This document shows, piece by piece, positions 10,100 through 20,002 of a stretch of DNA of 64,000 nucleotides (position 1 is the first letter of the stretch; every line of letters starts with the position of its first letter). This DNA comes from Homarus americanus. Lineage: Eukaryota; Arthropoda; Malacostraca; Decapoda; Nephropidae. The translations under genes and the position numbers were made by a program. The notes beneath the pieces are model-generated. The model was given only the letters and a program-made list of their open reading frames with translations. It had not been told where the DNA came from and made no database searches. The DNA is taken from the NCBI RefSeq assembly GCF_018991925.1, contig NW_024720711.1, forward strand, positions 2,290,940 through 2,354,939, in the 5' to 3' direction.

Positions 10100-10526
10100 G
10101 GTGGCGGGAGAGGAAAGGACGAGTGGGGGAGAGGGAGGGACGAGTGGTGGGAGAGGGAGGGACGAGTGAGAGAGAGGGAGGGACGAGTGAGAGAGAGAGA
10201 GGGAGTTGGGGAGGAGATGAAGGAAGAATGAAGGGGGAAAGGGACAAAGGATGGAGACGGGTAAGAGAGGTGGGAGAGGAGAGAGAGGGAGTAGGAAGTG
10301 GGAGAAGGTAGAAGGAGGGAAATGGGAGAGGGATCAAGACGGTAGGGAGGTTGTAAAGGGAAGAAGATGGAAGACGAAAAAGGAGAGAGTTCTTTCACCA
10401 GCTGTGTGTAGTCCCCATCTAATATTCGTAAAGGCAGCTGGTGGAAGGGGAGGGAGGGAAGGAAATGAAGGAAGGAGAAGGCAGAGACGGAGAAGAGGGG
10501 AGGGGGGGGGAGGGAGAGTATTTATA
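10100..10526. repeat. Purine-rich tract with GGGACGAGTG repeats
   Basis: Starts with GGGAGAGGGAGGGACGAGTG units and continues as degenerate GGAGA sequence, with a short mixed section at about 10,392-10,438. A related purine run lies at 10,737-10,812. All frames here are compositional. Confidence 0.85.
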
Positions 10527-10639
10527 AGGTAGTCGTAGTCTTCCTCCTTTCCAAGTAAACAACGAACACACGAGACTTGTAAATGTAAACAATAAACACA
10601 CAAAACTTGTAAACAATGAGCACACGAGACCTGTAAACT

Positions 10640-11090
10640 ACTTAATTTTACACAATGACTTATTGCAGATCGCATCCATGTAACAGATAAAAGAAAAATT
10701 ATCAAAAAAGTAACAAAAAATAAAAATAAAACACACCGGGGAGGGAGGGAAGGGAGTGAGAAAGAGAGAGAGAAGGAAGGGAGGAGGGAGTGAGGGAGTG
10801 AGAGAAAGGGAGCCTTTATGTAGTCTTCCCTCTTCTCCAGGACTGAATAGAAGATGTGTGACCTTTCAGACCAGCGTGTCCTAGAGTCCATATTAGTGGG
10901 CCTGAATGAAGGACTTTTAGGGTTTAACGTATTACCGTCCGTCCGTCCATTTGTGTACGTCTTTCAGTCCATACGTCGACCAATCCGTCCGTTTGATCAC
11001 AGTACGCATGTGTAATAAAGTTGACCGACCCGAGGGCCACCAGGCGTGAATTTGTTAAGGTTTAGAAGTTGTCACCAATGAGCTGCATGA
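10640..11090. other. No gene seen
   Basis: Unique-looking sequence with a CCGTCCGTCC run near 10,937 and again near 10,986. No element boundaries could be set. Confidence 0.4.
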
Positions 11091-11186
11091 CCCAGTGTCA
11101 AGGAATATTCCGAGAAGACCGGACAACTTGCCAACTGCACTGGCTAACCATTACCCCGGAACAGGATACGCAAATCTATTAATATC

Positions 11187-11323
11187 CAGGTTCCCAATTA
11201 CTGCTGGGTAGACAGAGGCAAATGGCGTAAAGAAACTTGCCTATAGTTTCACCCTGCCCGGGGATCGAACCCGGGTCTACTCGCTGGCGGGGGAGGCATG
11301 CTGACCATTCCACCACAGGTCGC
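11187..11323 (-). mobile_element. tRNA-derived SINE, second family
   Basis: On the minus strand, 11,323 to 11,251 is a 73-base tRNA-like head. It has an A-box-like TGGTGGAATGGTCAGCATG and a perfect B box GGGTTCGATCC, ending in CCCCGGGCAGGGT. The body then reads GAAACTATAGGCAAGTTTC and GCCATTTGCCTCTGTC. The head differs from the SINE at 852, so this is a separate family. The B box is intact, so polymerase III transcription is possible; no CCA or clean acceptor stem is present. Confidence 0.7.
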
Positions 11324-11443
11324 CAGGAATCTAGGTGAAGTTAGGTTAGGGCTCACATGACCCATCAGCTGGAGGCAAAGGGACCAAGACGCGGCAGTTC
11401 ACCCCCAGGGTCCACTAGCACTGACCCACCCTGGAGTACTGCC

Positions 11444-11452
<9 letters not shown>

Positions 11453-11475
<23 letters not shown>
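11453..11475. repeat. (GT)n microsatellite
   Basis: Short perfect run. Confidence 0.9.
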
Positions 11476-11480
<5 letters not shown>

Positions 11481-11552
11481 CAGAGAGAAGGTTGGCAGCT
11501 GGGACTAAACCTTCAGATTTATGGTGATTACCTGTCCAGTAGGTGATAGATA

Positions 11553-11815
11553 TATTTCACCTGAATCTTTACTTAAACCTTCACCTAAAACTTCACCTAC
11601 ACCCCCACCTAAACCTTTTTCCTAAACTTTCACTTAAATCTTTACCTAAACTTTCATCTAAATTTTCACATATTCACCTAAACCATCACTTAAACCTTTA
11701 CCTAATCATTCACCTAAACCTTCACCTAAAACATCGCCTAAACCTTCACCTAAATTGTACCCGACCCCTCACCTTCCCCTTAAACCCCTCACCTCCCCCT
11801 TAAACTCACCCCTAA
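11553..11815. repeat. 12-bp minisatellite, TTCACCTAAACC
   Basis: About 20 degenerate copies, changing to CCTCACCTTCCCCTTAAACC at the right end. The asparagine/leucine/histidine frame is an artefact. Confidence 0.9.
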
Positions 11816-11923
11816 AAGTACTTAATAGTTAAGGGGTAACCAAACTGATCCTTACCTGTTCTTATTTTCACTTAAGGTGATTTTCTGTGATATAATATGT
11901 ATTTCCTCCTATATAATCTATTG

Positions 11924-12013
11924 TTAGGTTAGGTTAAATTAAGTTAGGTTAACATTGCCGTATTTAATCAGCAGATGAAATAAGCTGGGGTTGTTATTCT
12001 TTATATGATCCGA
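11924..12013. mobile_element. Foldback element, copy b (right half)
   Basis: TTAGGTTAGGTTAAATTAAG core, then TTTAATCAGCAGATGAAATA and AGCTGGGGTTGTTATTC, ending TATATGATCCGATAA. The left arm is not recognisable. Confidence 0.6.
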
Positions 12014-12286
12014 TAAAAATATATATGTTTCTTATATCAAGTTTGAAAGTTTTAAAAATTTGTTAAAAATTGGACCAGATATGAATAAAAAAGAACTTCT
12101 CAGAATATAATACAAGGGAAGAAAAGTATAAGATTAATCCTTTTGGTTTTAATTTACATAATGGCTTTATTTTGTATTCACTGGAGCCGAGAACTATGCA
12201 TATTAATTATAAAAAGACACTCCATGTTTAAACACTAATAAATAAGCAATGAAGAGTAACGTAGAGAAGGAAATTTTTTCTTTTTT

Positions 12287-12289
<3 letters not shown>
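12014..12289. other. AT-rich, no feature seen
   Basis: AT-rich sequence lacking an open frame or repeat that I can support. Confidence 0.4.

Positions 12290-12341
<52 letters not shown>
12290..12341. repeat. (AC)n microsatellite
   Basis: Perfect run. Confidence 0.95.
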
Positions 12342-12343
<2 letters not shown>

Positions 12344-12351
12344 CCCCTTGT

Positions 12352-12573
12352 TTAAGTTAGATTATTAGGTTTGGTTTAAAACTTAGAATACGTATGGTAA
12401 GGTTAGGACTACTTAAGCTAAGTTAATTTTTTTTAGGTTAGTTTAGATCAGGTTAGTCTAAGTTAGATTAGATTTGGAAATGTTAGGTTAATTTAATATT
12501 ATTATCAATAGGGTATTTAATCATCAGGTGAAATAAATTAGGGTTCCTAATGTTCAAGTGTCCGGTAATTAAT
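12352..12573. mobile_element. Foldback element, copy c
   Basis: Degenerate GTTAGATTA/GGTTAGTTTAG core (12,352-12,490), then the right-arm module TTTAATCATCAGGTGAAATA and GGGTTCCTAATGTTCAAGTG with GTCCGGTAA. Confidence 0.6.
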
Positions 12574-12879
12574 GTAGGTTAATCTCTAGTCATAGTCTCA
12601 CACAACCACCATAGTTTTCCCTCACCCTCACTACATTTTCTACACTAAATAGAAAACGGGTTTAATATTTACTTAAAGAAAAAAGTATAATGAAGTGGAG
12701 GACTAAAGTAATTAAATGATCGCCACTTCTTCATATCAAGGTGTAATTAGAGAAGACAGGGGGGTCACTTAGGCGAATCCAGAAGGGGCTTTATAGACGG
12801 GTAACGGGGGGGGGGCTCAAACACACAGACCTCATGGATGACCAGGTGTCATTAAAACGTCCACTAAGAATCCCCCTCC
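12574..12879. other. No gene seen
   Basis: Contains only a G run near 12,807. No element recognised. Confidence 0.4.
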
Positions 12880-12990
12880 CCCCCTTCATCCTCCTCTCCT
12901 TCCCTTCATCCCTCCTTCCTTCACCCTCCCTTCCTTTCTCTTCTACCTCCTCCCCCTCCTCCTCCTCTCCTCCTCCTCCTCCTTCTGCAT
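12880..12990. repeat. Pyrimidine-rich CCTCCT tract
   Basis: Almost pure C/T on the plus strand. Confidence 0.85.
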
Positions 12991-13027
12991 CTGTCTGTCT
13001 TTAGCTCAGTCAGGTGGTGATGATATT

Positions 13028-13072
13028 ATTATTATTATTATTTTTATTATTTTTATTATTATTATTATTATT
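13028..13072. repeat. (ATT)n microsatellite
   Basis: Trinucleotide run with two TTTTT interruptions. Confidence 0.95.
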
Positions 13073-13199
13073 TGGTTAAGAATGGTATTATATCTCAATG
13101 GTGATTTAGGAGTTTATTTACAAAGTCTACGAACGATATGTAAAGATGGAATCATCAGGTGCCTGTTTGTATGTTTGTTTGGGTCGAGTTAATTGGTAA

Positions 13200-13333
13200 A
13201 CAAAATGCTCATTGGTTATCGTTACAGAGAGACGCTCATTGGCCTGTATCAAGTGCCACATCTTCCCTCCTTCACCGTCTGATCTCAAACTATTTGTGGC
13301 TTCAATTTATTTACTTAATTAGTGAGACAATGA
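13200..13333 (-). pseudogene. Antisense fragment matching the 14-kb LINE
   Basis: 13,236-13,333 is the inverted, almost perfect counterpart (one mismatch seen) of 13,942-14,039, which is where the RT pseudogene begins. Weaker similarity continues to about 13,205 (CAGAGAGACGCTCATTGG against the antisense of CCAATGAACGTGCCTCTG). It is therefore best read as an antisense piece of the same region. Confidence 0.7.
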
Positions 13334-13352
13334 ATATTAATGTGTGTAGGTG

Positions 13353-13396
13353 TTGGGGGGGGGGGGGAAGTCGTGAGCAGACAGCCCCCCCCCCCT
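13353..13396. repeat. Facing G-run and C-run
   Basis: About 14 Gs (from 13,353) and about 11 Cs (near 13,385) lie 16 bp apart and could pair as a hairpin or form a G-quadruplex on either strand. Long homopolymers are also error-prone in sequencing. Confidence 0.7.
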
Positions 13397-13515
13397 TCCC
13401 GACGTTCAGTAACCTAACCTAACCATAATCTCCTGAGTGAGGTTAAAGAACCGCATCATGAAGTCATAAAGTTCGTGGATGAAATCTAGAAATAAAAGAA
13501 AAACAACACACTGAG

Positions 13516-13543
13516 TGACGTCACAAAGCCACTGATGACGTCA
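13516..13543. promoter_or_regulatory. Two perfect CRE palindromes
   Basis: TGACGTCA at 13,516-13,523 and again at 13,536-13,543, exactly 20 bp apart (about two helical turns). The octamer is the known CREB/ATF binding site. No TATA box or initiator is evident nearby, so use as an enhancer or promoter is inference. Confidence 0.5.
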
Positions 13544-13559
13544 TTATTCAGACTTAACT

Positions 13560-13941
13560 GGAGGATGAGACAGCCAATCATCGACGAGGAAGATGATGAG
13601 GCAATCATATCTGGAGGGCAAGAAGGGATTATGTGTGTATGCGTGTGTAGCCTCATAGATCTGCGGCTTAACTAACTCAGCTAGGGTAGCTACTTTTGTA
13701 TTAGTATATTTAATGAAAAAGTAGTAGTATTGATATAGAGAGACAAGTATCATATTTTTATTTATTTTTTATACATACAGTATATAGGCCTCACCCTCAC
13801 CTCTCACCTGTAATGGTGTCTGGGTAGAAACGGTCTAAGGTGTCTGGGCATGGGGTCGTTCCACCACCACAGCCCAGTCCGCCCCTCTGGATGGTCCTTA
13901 GCTTCTCAGGGGTGACAAGGTTTGAAGTCGTTGGGTCTGGG
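13560..13941. other. No gene seen between inverted arms
   Basis: The 608-bp spacer of the inverted duplication. Apart from the CRE pair it holds ordinary sequence, with CAGCCCAGTCCGCCCCTCTG at about 13,870, part of which (CAGTCCGCCCCTCTG) recurs at about 29,304. Confidence 0.5.
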
Positions 13942-14009
13942 TCATTGTCTCACTAATTAAGTAAATAAATTGAAGCCAAAAATAGTTTGAGATCAGACGG
14001 TGAAGGAGG

Positions 14010-15385
14010 GAAGATGTGGCACTTGATACAGGCCAATGAACGTGCCTCTGTCGTTTTGGTTGCCCCTAAATTTATCTCCATTGTGAACGGCATTGTCGGC
14101 ATGAAAGGCAGTGTCCTGTACAATGGCACGCAGTCTGAGTTCTTCCCCATCGAAACGGAGGTAGAACAAGGGAGTTTACTGGCACCAACCCTCTTTTCCA
14201 TTTTCTTGTCTGCCTTCCTTACTCATGTTAAAGCCAATTAAGCTGGCGAGGTGGACATCGAATACTTGATGAAGGGACTTTTCAACATAAGACGACTCCA
14301 GGCAGGAACAAAGGTGTCGGCAGCTTCCATCACTGAACTTCAGTATGCAGACTACCTCACCCTCGTCGCTCACACTGAACGTGACCTATATGAGATCTAA
14401 AGCACCTACGCAGATGTGTATGCACACTTCGGCCTTGAGGTGAATGCACGTAAGACTCAGATTCTCTTCGAGCCTGTCCCTGGTTCACCCACACCTCTAC
14501 CATCCTTCCAGCTTAACGGTACTACCCTCTCTAATGTTACCCACTTTCAATACCTTGGCTCCCACCTGTCCACGACTGCGGACATCGATGAAGTGATTCA
14601 ACATCGGATCAGATGTGCATCTGAAGCCTTTGGCAGACTTCTATACCCGTGTCTTCAGCTGTAGGGAGCTGAAATTATCTACAGAGCTGCACGTATATCG
14701 AGCAGTGGTCCAGCCCACCCTGATGTATGGCAGCGAGACTTGGGTCACATACAGGAGGCACCTTAAAGCACTTGAAAACTTTCACCAACGTAGTCTACGT
14801 TCCATCTTCCGAGTTCGCTGGGAAGACAAGAGAACAAATGACAGTATTTTCGCTGACACCAACTGTAGGAGCATCGAAGCTACCATTATCCATGAACAAC
14901 TACGTTGGACTGGCCACGTTACCAGCATGGACGACAGTAGATTGCCAAAGCAGCTACTTTACAGTCACCTAACGAATGGTAAACGAAACGCCGGCGGGCA
15001 ACTGAAAATGTATAACGATAATGTTAAGACAAACCTGAAAAAGTACCAAATCGACCCCCTCACCTGGGAGACGATCACTCCACACCGTAACGCTTGGAGG
15101 AGCACCACACGAGAAGGTGTCAATGCTTTCGAGTTAGCCCGACTTCATACCGAGGCAGACAAGCGCCAGTGTCGGAAAGATGCTGCCGCCGCCCCTCCAG
15201 CACTAGCTGTAGCCCTTCACACGTGCAACATCTGTGGACGGCTCTGCCGGTCCCGTATCGGCCTCTTGAGTCATCTCAGCGCTCACCAACGAAGGTGACA
15301 TCCTTAATAACTCAAATTATTGTATCATAGCTGGATGATCGTCATACTCGATTCCCAGTGACAACAAAGTAGTAGTAGTAGTGTA
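14010..15385 (+). pseudogene. Non-LTR retrotransposon RT pseudogene
   Basis: Decayed reverse transcriptase and C-terminal region of a LINE. Frame 1 (from about 14,010) carries PKFISIVNGIVGMKGSVLYN, then QGSLLAPTLFSIFLSAFL (the G-x-LLAP-LF block of RT), and YADYLTLVAHTE, where the catalytic YADD box has become YADY. It continues with FGLEVNARKTQI and FQYLGSHLSTTADID. In-frame stops occur at 14,239-14,241 and 14,398-14,400. Near 14,650 the frame shifts, and the rest (to 15,298) shows YGSETWVTYRRHLKALENF, RWTGHVTSMDDSRLPKQLLY and a terminal CNICGRLCRSRIGLLSHLSAH zinc finger. A short 3' UTR ends in (GTA)n at 15,370-15,383. The endonuclease is missing. Clade unresolved by eye; clearly inactive. 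Confidence 0.85.
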
Positions 15386-15523
15386 GAGAGAGACGGGCAG
15401 GCGGACTGGATCATGTTGATACAGAAAGTATAAAAAAAAAACTAAACCTTCAAATGTATTATAAAAATCTCCCCCCTTTTCTGTTTGTTTCGTTAAATAT
15501 CTTAGAAAATATAGAAAGCGATC

Positions 15524-15667
15524 ATGGCGGCGGCCTCACCAGCTGATGTCAGGGGGGAATTGACTACCTTCACAGGAGTGGTGGAGGAGGAAGATGATGG
15601 GAGAGAGAGAGGAATGAGGCTGAGGAGGAGGAGGAGGAAAGTAGGTAGAGGAAGAGAAAGGAGGTAG
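15524..15667 (+). CDS. Candidate start exon or short ORF
   Basis: An ATG in the context GATCATGGCGGCGGCC opens 47 codons. The first 24 or so are not simple sequence (MAAASPADVRGELTTFTGVV, then acidic residues). The remainder lies in a purine-rich tract and becomes Arg/Gly/Glu before a TAG at 15,665. A donor-like AAA/GTAGGT at about 15,640 could end a first coding exon. ATGGCGGC is also the consensus of YY1-type sites around start codons in animals. No family is recognised and no upstream promoter is obvious. Confidence 0.2.
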   Translation: MAAASPADVRGELTTFTGVVEEEDDGRERGMRLRRRRRKVGRGRERR

Positions 15668-16050
15668 AGGAAGAGAAAGGAGGTAGGGAAGGAAGGAGAG
15701 GGGGTGTACGAGTATGGGGAGCGTCGCTAGAGATTTGGAGGAAGGAGGAGTGAAGGTTAAAGAGAGGGAGGAGGAGGAGAGAGGAGGGGAGGGATAAAGA
15801 GGTGAGTAGGAGGTTGGGGAGGAGGAGGAAGGGGAGGGAGGATGGAAGAAGGAGGACAGGAGAGTAGGAGTACGGGGAGGAGAGCTCAAATGTAGGAGTA
15901 GGAGTAGGAAGAGTATGGAGAGGTAGAGTCATGATGATGAGGAGGAGCCATACAGAGGAGGAAGAAGAGTCACGAGGAAGAGGAGGCAAGACTCATATGG
16001 AGGAGGAAGAGTCGTGATGAGGAGGAGAAGAAGAAAAGATGGTGGGGGAG
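15575..16050. repeat. Purine-rich (A/G) tract
   Basis: About 475 bp of GGAGGAGGAAG-like sequence with few pyrimidines. Minus-strand serine/leucine/proline frames of 117-139 codons are compositional. Confidence 0.9.
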
Positions 16051-16166
16051 GGATGAGAAAGACAGAGCCCAGGTCATAGGTCAGCCTCATCAAAGACTTA
16101 ACACCTATTCACCCTGACTGACGTAGGTATCTAATTGACCCATGACCCATGATATGTGGGCGAGTG

Positions 16167-16309
16167 TATAAAGTAGTACAGGAGAGACATGTGGGTGTGT
16201 GTGTGTATGAGACAGCACAGTAGACATGTGGGCGGGCCGTGTGTATAAAGGATGAGGTTTGAATTAACTATGAGCTCATCTTGTATGAAGTTACTTAATG
16301 TCAGGTAAG
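16167..16309 (+). promoter_or_regulatory. Candidate TATA promoter with tiny first exon
   Basis: Two TATAAAG boxes (16,167-16,173 and 16,244-16,250), the second 7 bp after a GGGCGGG GC box (16,230-16,236). An arthropod-like initiator CTCATC lies near 16,275-16,280. An ATG at 16,285 follows, coding MKLLNV, and the frame ends at CAG/GTAAGG (donor at 16,304). Many secreted arthropod proteins, such as cuticle proteins, have this kind of gene start: TATA box, very short first exon, and an intron inside the signal peptide. The implied 5' UTR is very short if the second TATA is used. No second exon with a signal-peptide continuation was identified. Confidence 0.22.
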
Positions 16310-16344
16310 GAGAGACCCAGCCAGTGTTATTGTTGTGCTACCTG

Positions 16345-16632
16345 TGTGAGGGAGGACAGGTGGTGATGGAGGGTGAGGGAGGACAGGTGGTGATGGAGGG
16401 TGAGGGAGGACAGGTGGTGATGGAGGTCGAGGGAGGACAGGTGGTGATGGAGGTGAGGGAGGACAGGTGGTGATGGAGAGGTGAGGGAGGACAGGTGGTG
16501 ATGGAGGTGAGGGAGGACAGGTGGTGATGGAGGGGGGGGACAGGTGGGTGATGGAGGTGAGGGAGGACAGGTGGTGATGGAGGGTGAGGGAGGACAGGTG
16601 GTGATGGAGAGCGAGGAAGGACAGGTGGAGGG
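16345..16632. repeat. 26-27-bp minisatellite, GAGGGAGGACAGGTGGTGAT
   Basis: About 10 copies of the quoted 20 bases plus GGAGGGT. Copy-to-copy differences are mostly one- or two-base indels in the G runs. Confidence 0.95.
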
Positions 16633-16741
16633 GTTATATTTCCAGTGTAGTGATGGAGGTGGGAGGGAGGGAGGGAATAAGGGGGGAGAGGAAAAACTCA
16701 GTTAAGTGATAGAGAGAAAAGATTTAAAGAGGGAGAAAAAG

Positions 16742-17561
16742 AGACACCCAGACTGACAGACACCCAGACTGACAGACACCCAGAGACACACCCAGACTGG
16801 ACAGACACCCACACTGACAGACACCCAGACTGACAGACACCCAGACTGACAGACATTCAGACTAACAGACACCTAGACTGACAGGACACCTAGACTGACA
16901 GACACCCAGACTTGACACCCAGACTGACAGACACCCACATTGACAGACATTCAGACTAACAGACACCTAGACTGACAGACACCTAGACTGACAGACACCC
17001 ACACTGACAGACATTCAGACTAACAGACACCTAGACTGACAGACACCTAGACTGACAGACACCCAGACTGACAGACACCCAGACTGACAGACACCCAGAC
17101 TGACAGACACCCAGACTGACAGACACCCAGACTGGACAGACACCCACACTGACAGACATTCAGACTAACAGACACCTAGACTGACAGACACCTAGACTGA
17201 CAGACACCCACACTGACAGACATTCAGACTAACAGACACCTAGACTGGCAGACACCTAGACTGACAGACACCCACACTGACAGACATTCAGACTAACAGA
17301 CACCTAGACTGACAGACACCCAGACTAACAGACACCCACACTGACAGACACCCAGACTAACAGACACCCAGACTAACAGACACCCAGACTGACAGACACC
17401 CAGACTGACAGACACCCAGACTGACAGACACCCAGACAAACAGACACCCAGACTAACAGACACCTAGACTGACAGACACCCACACTGACAGACACCCACA
17501 CTGACAGACATCCAGACTAACAGACACCTAGACTGACAGACACCCAGACTAACAGACAATC

Positions 17562-17592
<31 letters not shown>
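16742..17592. repeat. 16-bp minisatellite, ACACCCAGACTGACAG
   Basis: More than 50 copies. Variant units (ACATTCAGACTAACAG, ACACCTAGACTGACAG, ACACCCACACTGACAG) recur in a set order at about 16,840-17,050 and 17,130-17,320, so a higher-order unit exists. It ends in (CAGA)n. Confidence 0.97.
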
Positions 17593-17596
<4 letters not shown>

Positions 17597-17653
17597 GGGT
17601 AACTCTGTACCACAATGTGTCTAATGTCATCATATATAAACAAAAGACTATTG

Positions 17654-17655
<2 letters not shown>

Positions 17656-17750
<95 letters not shown>
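17656..17750. repeat. (TG)n microsatellite, ~47 units
   Basis: Uninterrupted run. Confidence 0.98.
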
Positions 17751-17751
<1 letters not shown>

Positions 17752-17849
17752 TACAGAGACTCTCGCAGCTGCTACACTGACAAGTCTCACACAATAGTAC
17801 CATCACTACACACCAACCATCTGCTAACGAGAGCATCTGTGAAGGTACA

Positions 17850-18173
17850 CTTAGGTTAGGTTACGTTACGTTAGGGTAGATTACGTTAGATTAGATTATG
17901 TTAGATTAGATTATGTTAGATTGGATTACGTTAGGTTAGATTACGTTAGGTTAGATTATATTAGGTTAGATTAGATTATGTTAGATTATATTCGGTTAGA
18001 TTATATTAGGTTAGATTATATTCGGTTAGATTAGATTATGTTAGATTGGATTACGTTAGGTTAGATTACGTTAGGTTAGATTATATTACGTTAAGTTAGA
18101 TTATGTTAGATTATATTCGGTTAGATTATATTAGGTTAGATTATATTCGGTTAGATTAGATTAGGTTAAGAAG
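17850..18173. repeat. Degenerate TTAGGTTAGATTA tract
   Basis: Telomere-like units in which TTAGG alternates with TTAGA, TTACG, TTATG and TTCGG. A higher-order repeat of about 95-100 bp is suggested by GATTATGTTAGATTGGATTA at about 17,910 and 18,034. Confidence 0.85.
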
Positions 18174-18304
18174 TCGAATGGTATCTGAAAAAACACACTG
18201 ACAGAGAGTCTGGTGTACACGTGTTAGTCTGTTGTATAAATGATTCTTCGTAGACAGAGGCTACAGATGAACTACTGTTAGCAATGGAATGTACAGTATA
18301 CATG

Positions 18305-18392
18305 AGCACCTGAAGATTAGGCACCTCAGCTTATTTTACCTGGTGATTAAAACACCTTAACGCTAACCTAACCTAACCCAACCCAACCCTCG
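18305..18392. mobile_element. Foldback element, copy d (left half)
   Basis: AGCACCTGAAGATTAGGCAC, CTCAGCTTATTTTACCTGGT and GATTAAAACACC, then the CTAACCTAACCTAACCC core. It is the left arm in the same form as 24,039 and 34,304; no right arm follows. Confidence 0.65.
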
Positions 18393-18685
18393 TGCTGCAG
18401 AAACCCTCCATTTTCCCGGTACAGGTCCACCTTTGGGAATAGATTTGACAGTATCATTTGTCAGATCTCACCCCGCTCCATTTATATGAGAGAAAAAAAT
18501 ACTCTCTCTTTCTTCACACAACCCATTATCCATCACCCATATCCCATCACCTCTACCCATCACCCAGGACTCACCATCTTCACCCATACACCCATCATCA
18601 TCATCACCCTCCATTCACCACAGTTAGCTCCATGCTATCCAGTCATGCACGCACACCGCTGCTTCCTGGAGTTCCCGTTTCCTAA

Positions 18686-18788
18686 CACACAGTAAACACA
18701 AACACTTAACATACAGTGCACACAAACACTTAACACACAGTAAACACAAACACTTAACACACAGTAAACACAAACACTTAACACACAG
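18686..18788. repeat. 24-bp tandem repeat, AACACACAGTAAACACAAAC
   Basis: Four copies of the quoted 20 bases plus ACTT. Confidence 0.95.
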
Positions 18789-18846
18789 CCAATATTATGT
18801 ACGAGAGAGTTGGTCTTGGGAGTAATATGAGATTAAGATAATTGAA

Positions 18847-18848
<2 letters not shown>

Positions 18849-18892
<44 letters not shown>
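18849..18892. repeat. (TG)n microsatellite
   Basis: Perfect run. Confidence 0.95.
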
Positions 18893-18895
<3 letters not shown>

Positions 18896-18976
18896 AAGGT
18901 TATATGTTGAGCATGTAGTCCTTAGTCTTAATGGACCGTAATAAATTTCATTAAATTAATTTTGGTTAGATTTCGC

Positions 18977-20002
18977 TACCTTGGGACCCATTAGTACTGG
19001 GACCCATTAGTACTGGGACCCTTTAGTACTGGGACCCATTAGTACTGGGAGCCATTAGTACCGGGACCCTTTAGTACTGGGACCCGGGACTACCTGGGAC
19101 CCATTAGTACTGGGACCCATTAGTACTGGGACCCTTTAGTACTGGGACCCATTAGTACTGGGAGCCATTAGTACCGGGACCCTTTAGTACTGGGACCCAT
19201 TAGTACTGGGACCCATTACCACTGGGACCATTGAAGTACTGGGACCCATTAGAACTGGGATCCTTTAGTACTGGGACTCATTAGTACTGAGACCTATTAG
19301 TACTGGGACCCATTAGTACTGGGACCCATTAGTACTGGGACCCATTAGTAGTGGAACCCATTAGTACTGGGACCCATTAGTACTGGGGCCCATTAGAACT
19401 GGGGCCCATTAGAACTGAGACCCATTAGAACTGGAGCCCATGAAAACTGGGATCCCTTAGTACTGAGACCCATTAGTATTGGGACCCATTAGTACTTGGA
19501 CCCTTTCGTACTGGGACCCTTTAGTACTGGGACCCATGAGAACTGGGTAGTACTGGGACCCATTAGTACATTAGAACTGGGACCCATTAGTACTCATTAG
19601 TACTGGGCCCCATTAGAACTGGGATCCTTTAGTACTGGGACCCATTAGAACTGAGAACTGGGATCCTTTAGTACTGGGACATTAGGGACCCATTAGTAGA
19701 ACTGGGGGCCCATTAGAACTGGGACGCATTAGAACTGGGACCCATTAGAACTGGGATCCTTTAGAACTGGGATCCTTTAGTACTGGGACCCATTAGAACT
19801 GGGACCCATTAGAACTGGGGCCCCATTAGAACTGGGACGCATTAGAACTGGGACCCATTAGAACTGGGATCCTTTAGAACTGGGATCCTTTAGTACTGGG
19901 ACCCATTAGAACTGGGACCCATTAGTACTGAGGCCCATTAGAACTGGGACGCATTAGAACTGGGACCCATTAGAACTGGGACCCATTAGTACTGGGACCT
20001 AT
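18977..20002. repeat. 16-bp minisatellite, TACTGGGACCCATTAG
   Basis: About 63 copies. The left half is mainly TACTGGGACCCATTAG. Towards the right AACTGGGATCCTTTAG and AACTGGGACGCATTAG become common, and a block of about 110 bp (about 19,700-19,880) is repeated in tandem. Confidence 0.97.

Noticed and set aside
11251..11323. Functional tRNA gene on the minus strand
   Set aside because: Good B box, but the acceptor ends do not pair and the downstream SINE body is present; it is better explained as a SINE head.
16345..17592. CRISPR-like arrays
   Set aside because: Repeats are directly adjacent with no unique spacers and the genome is eukaryotic; they are minisatellites.
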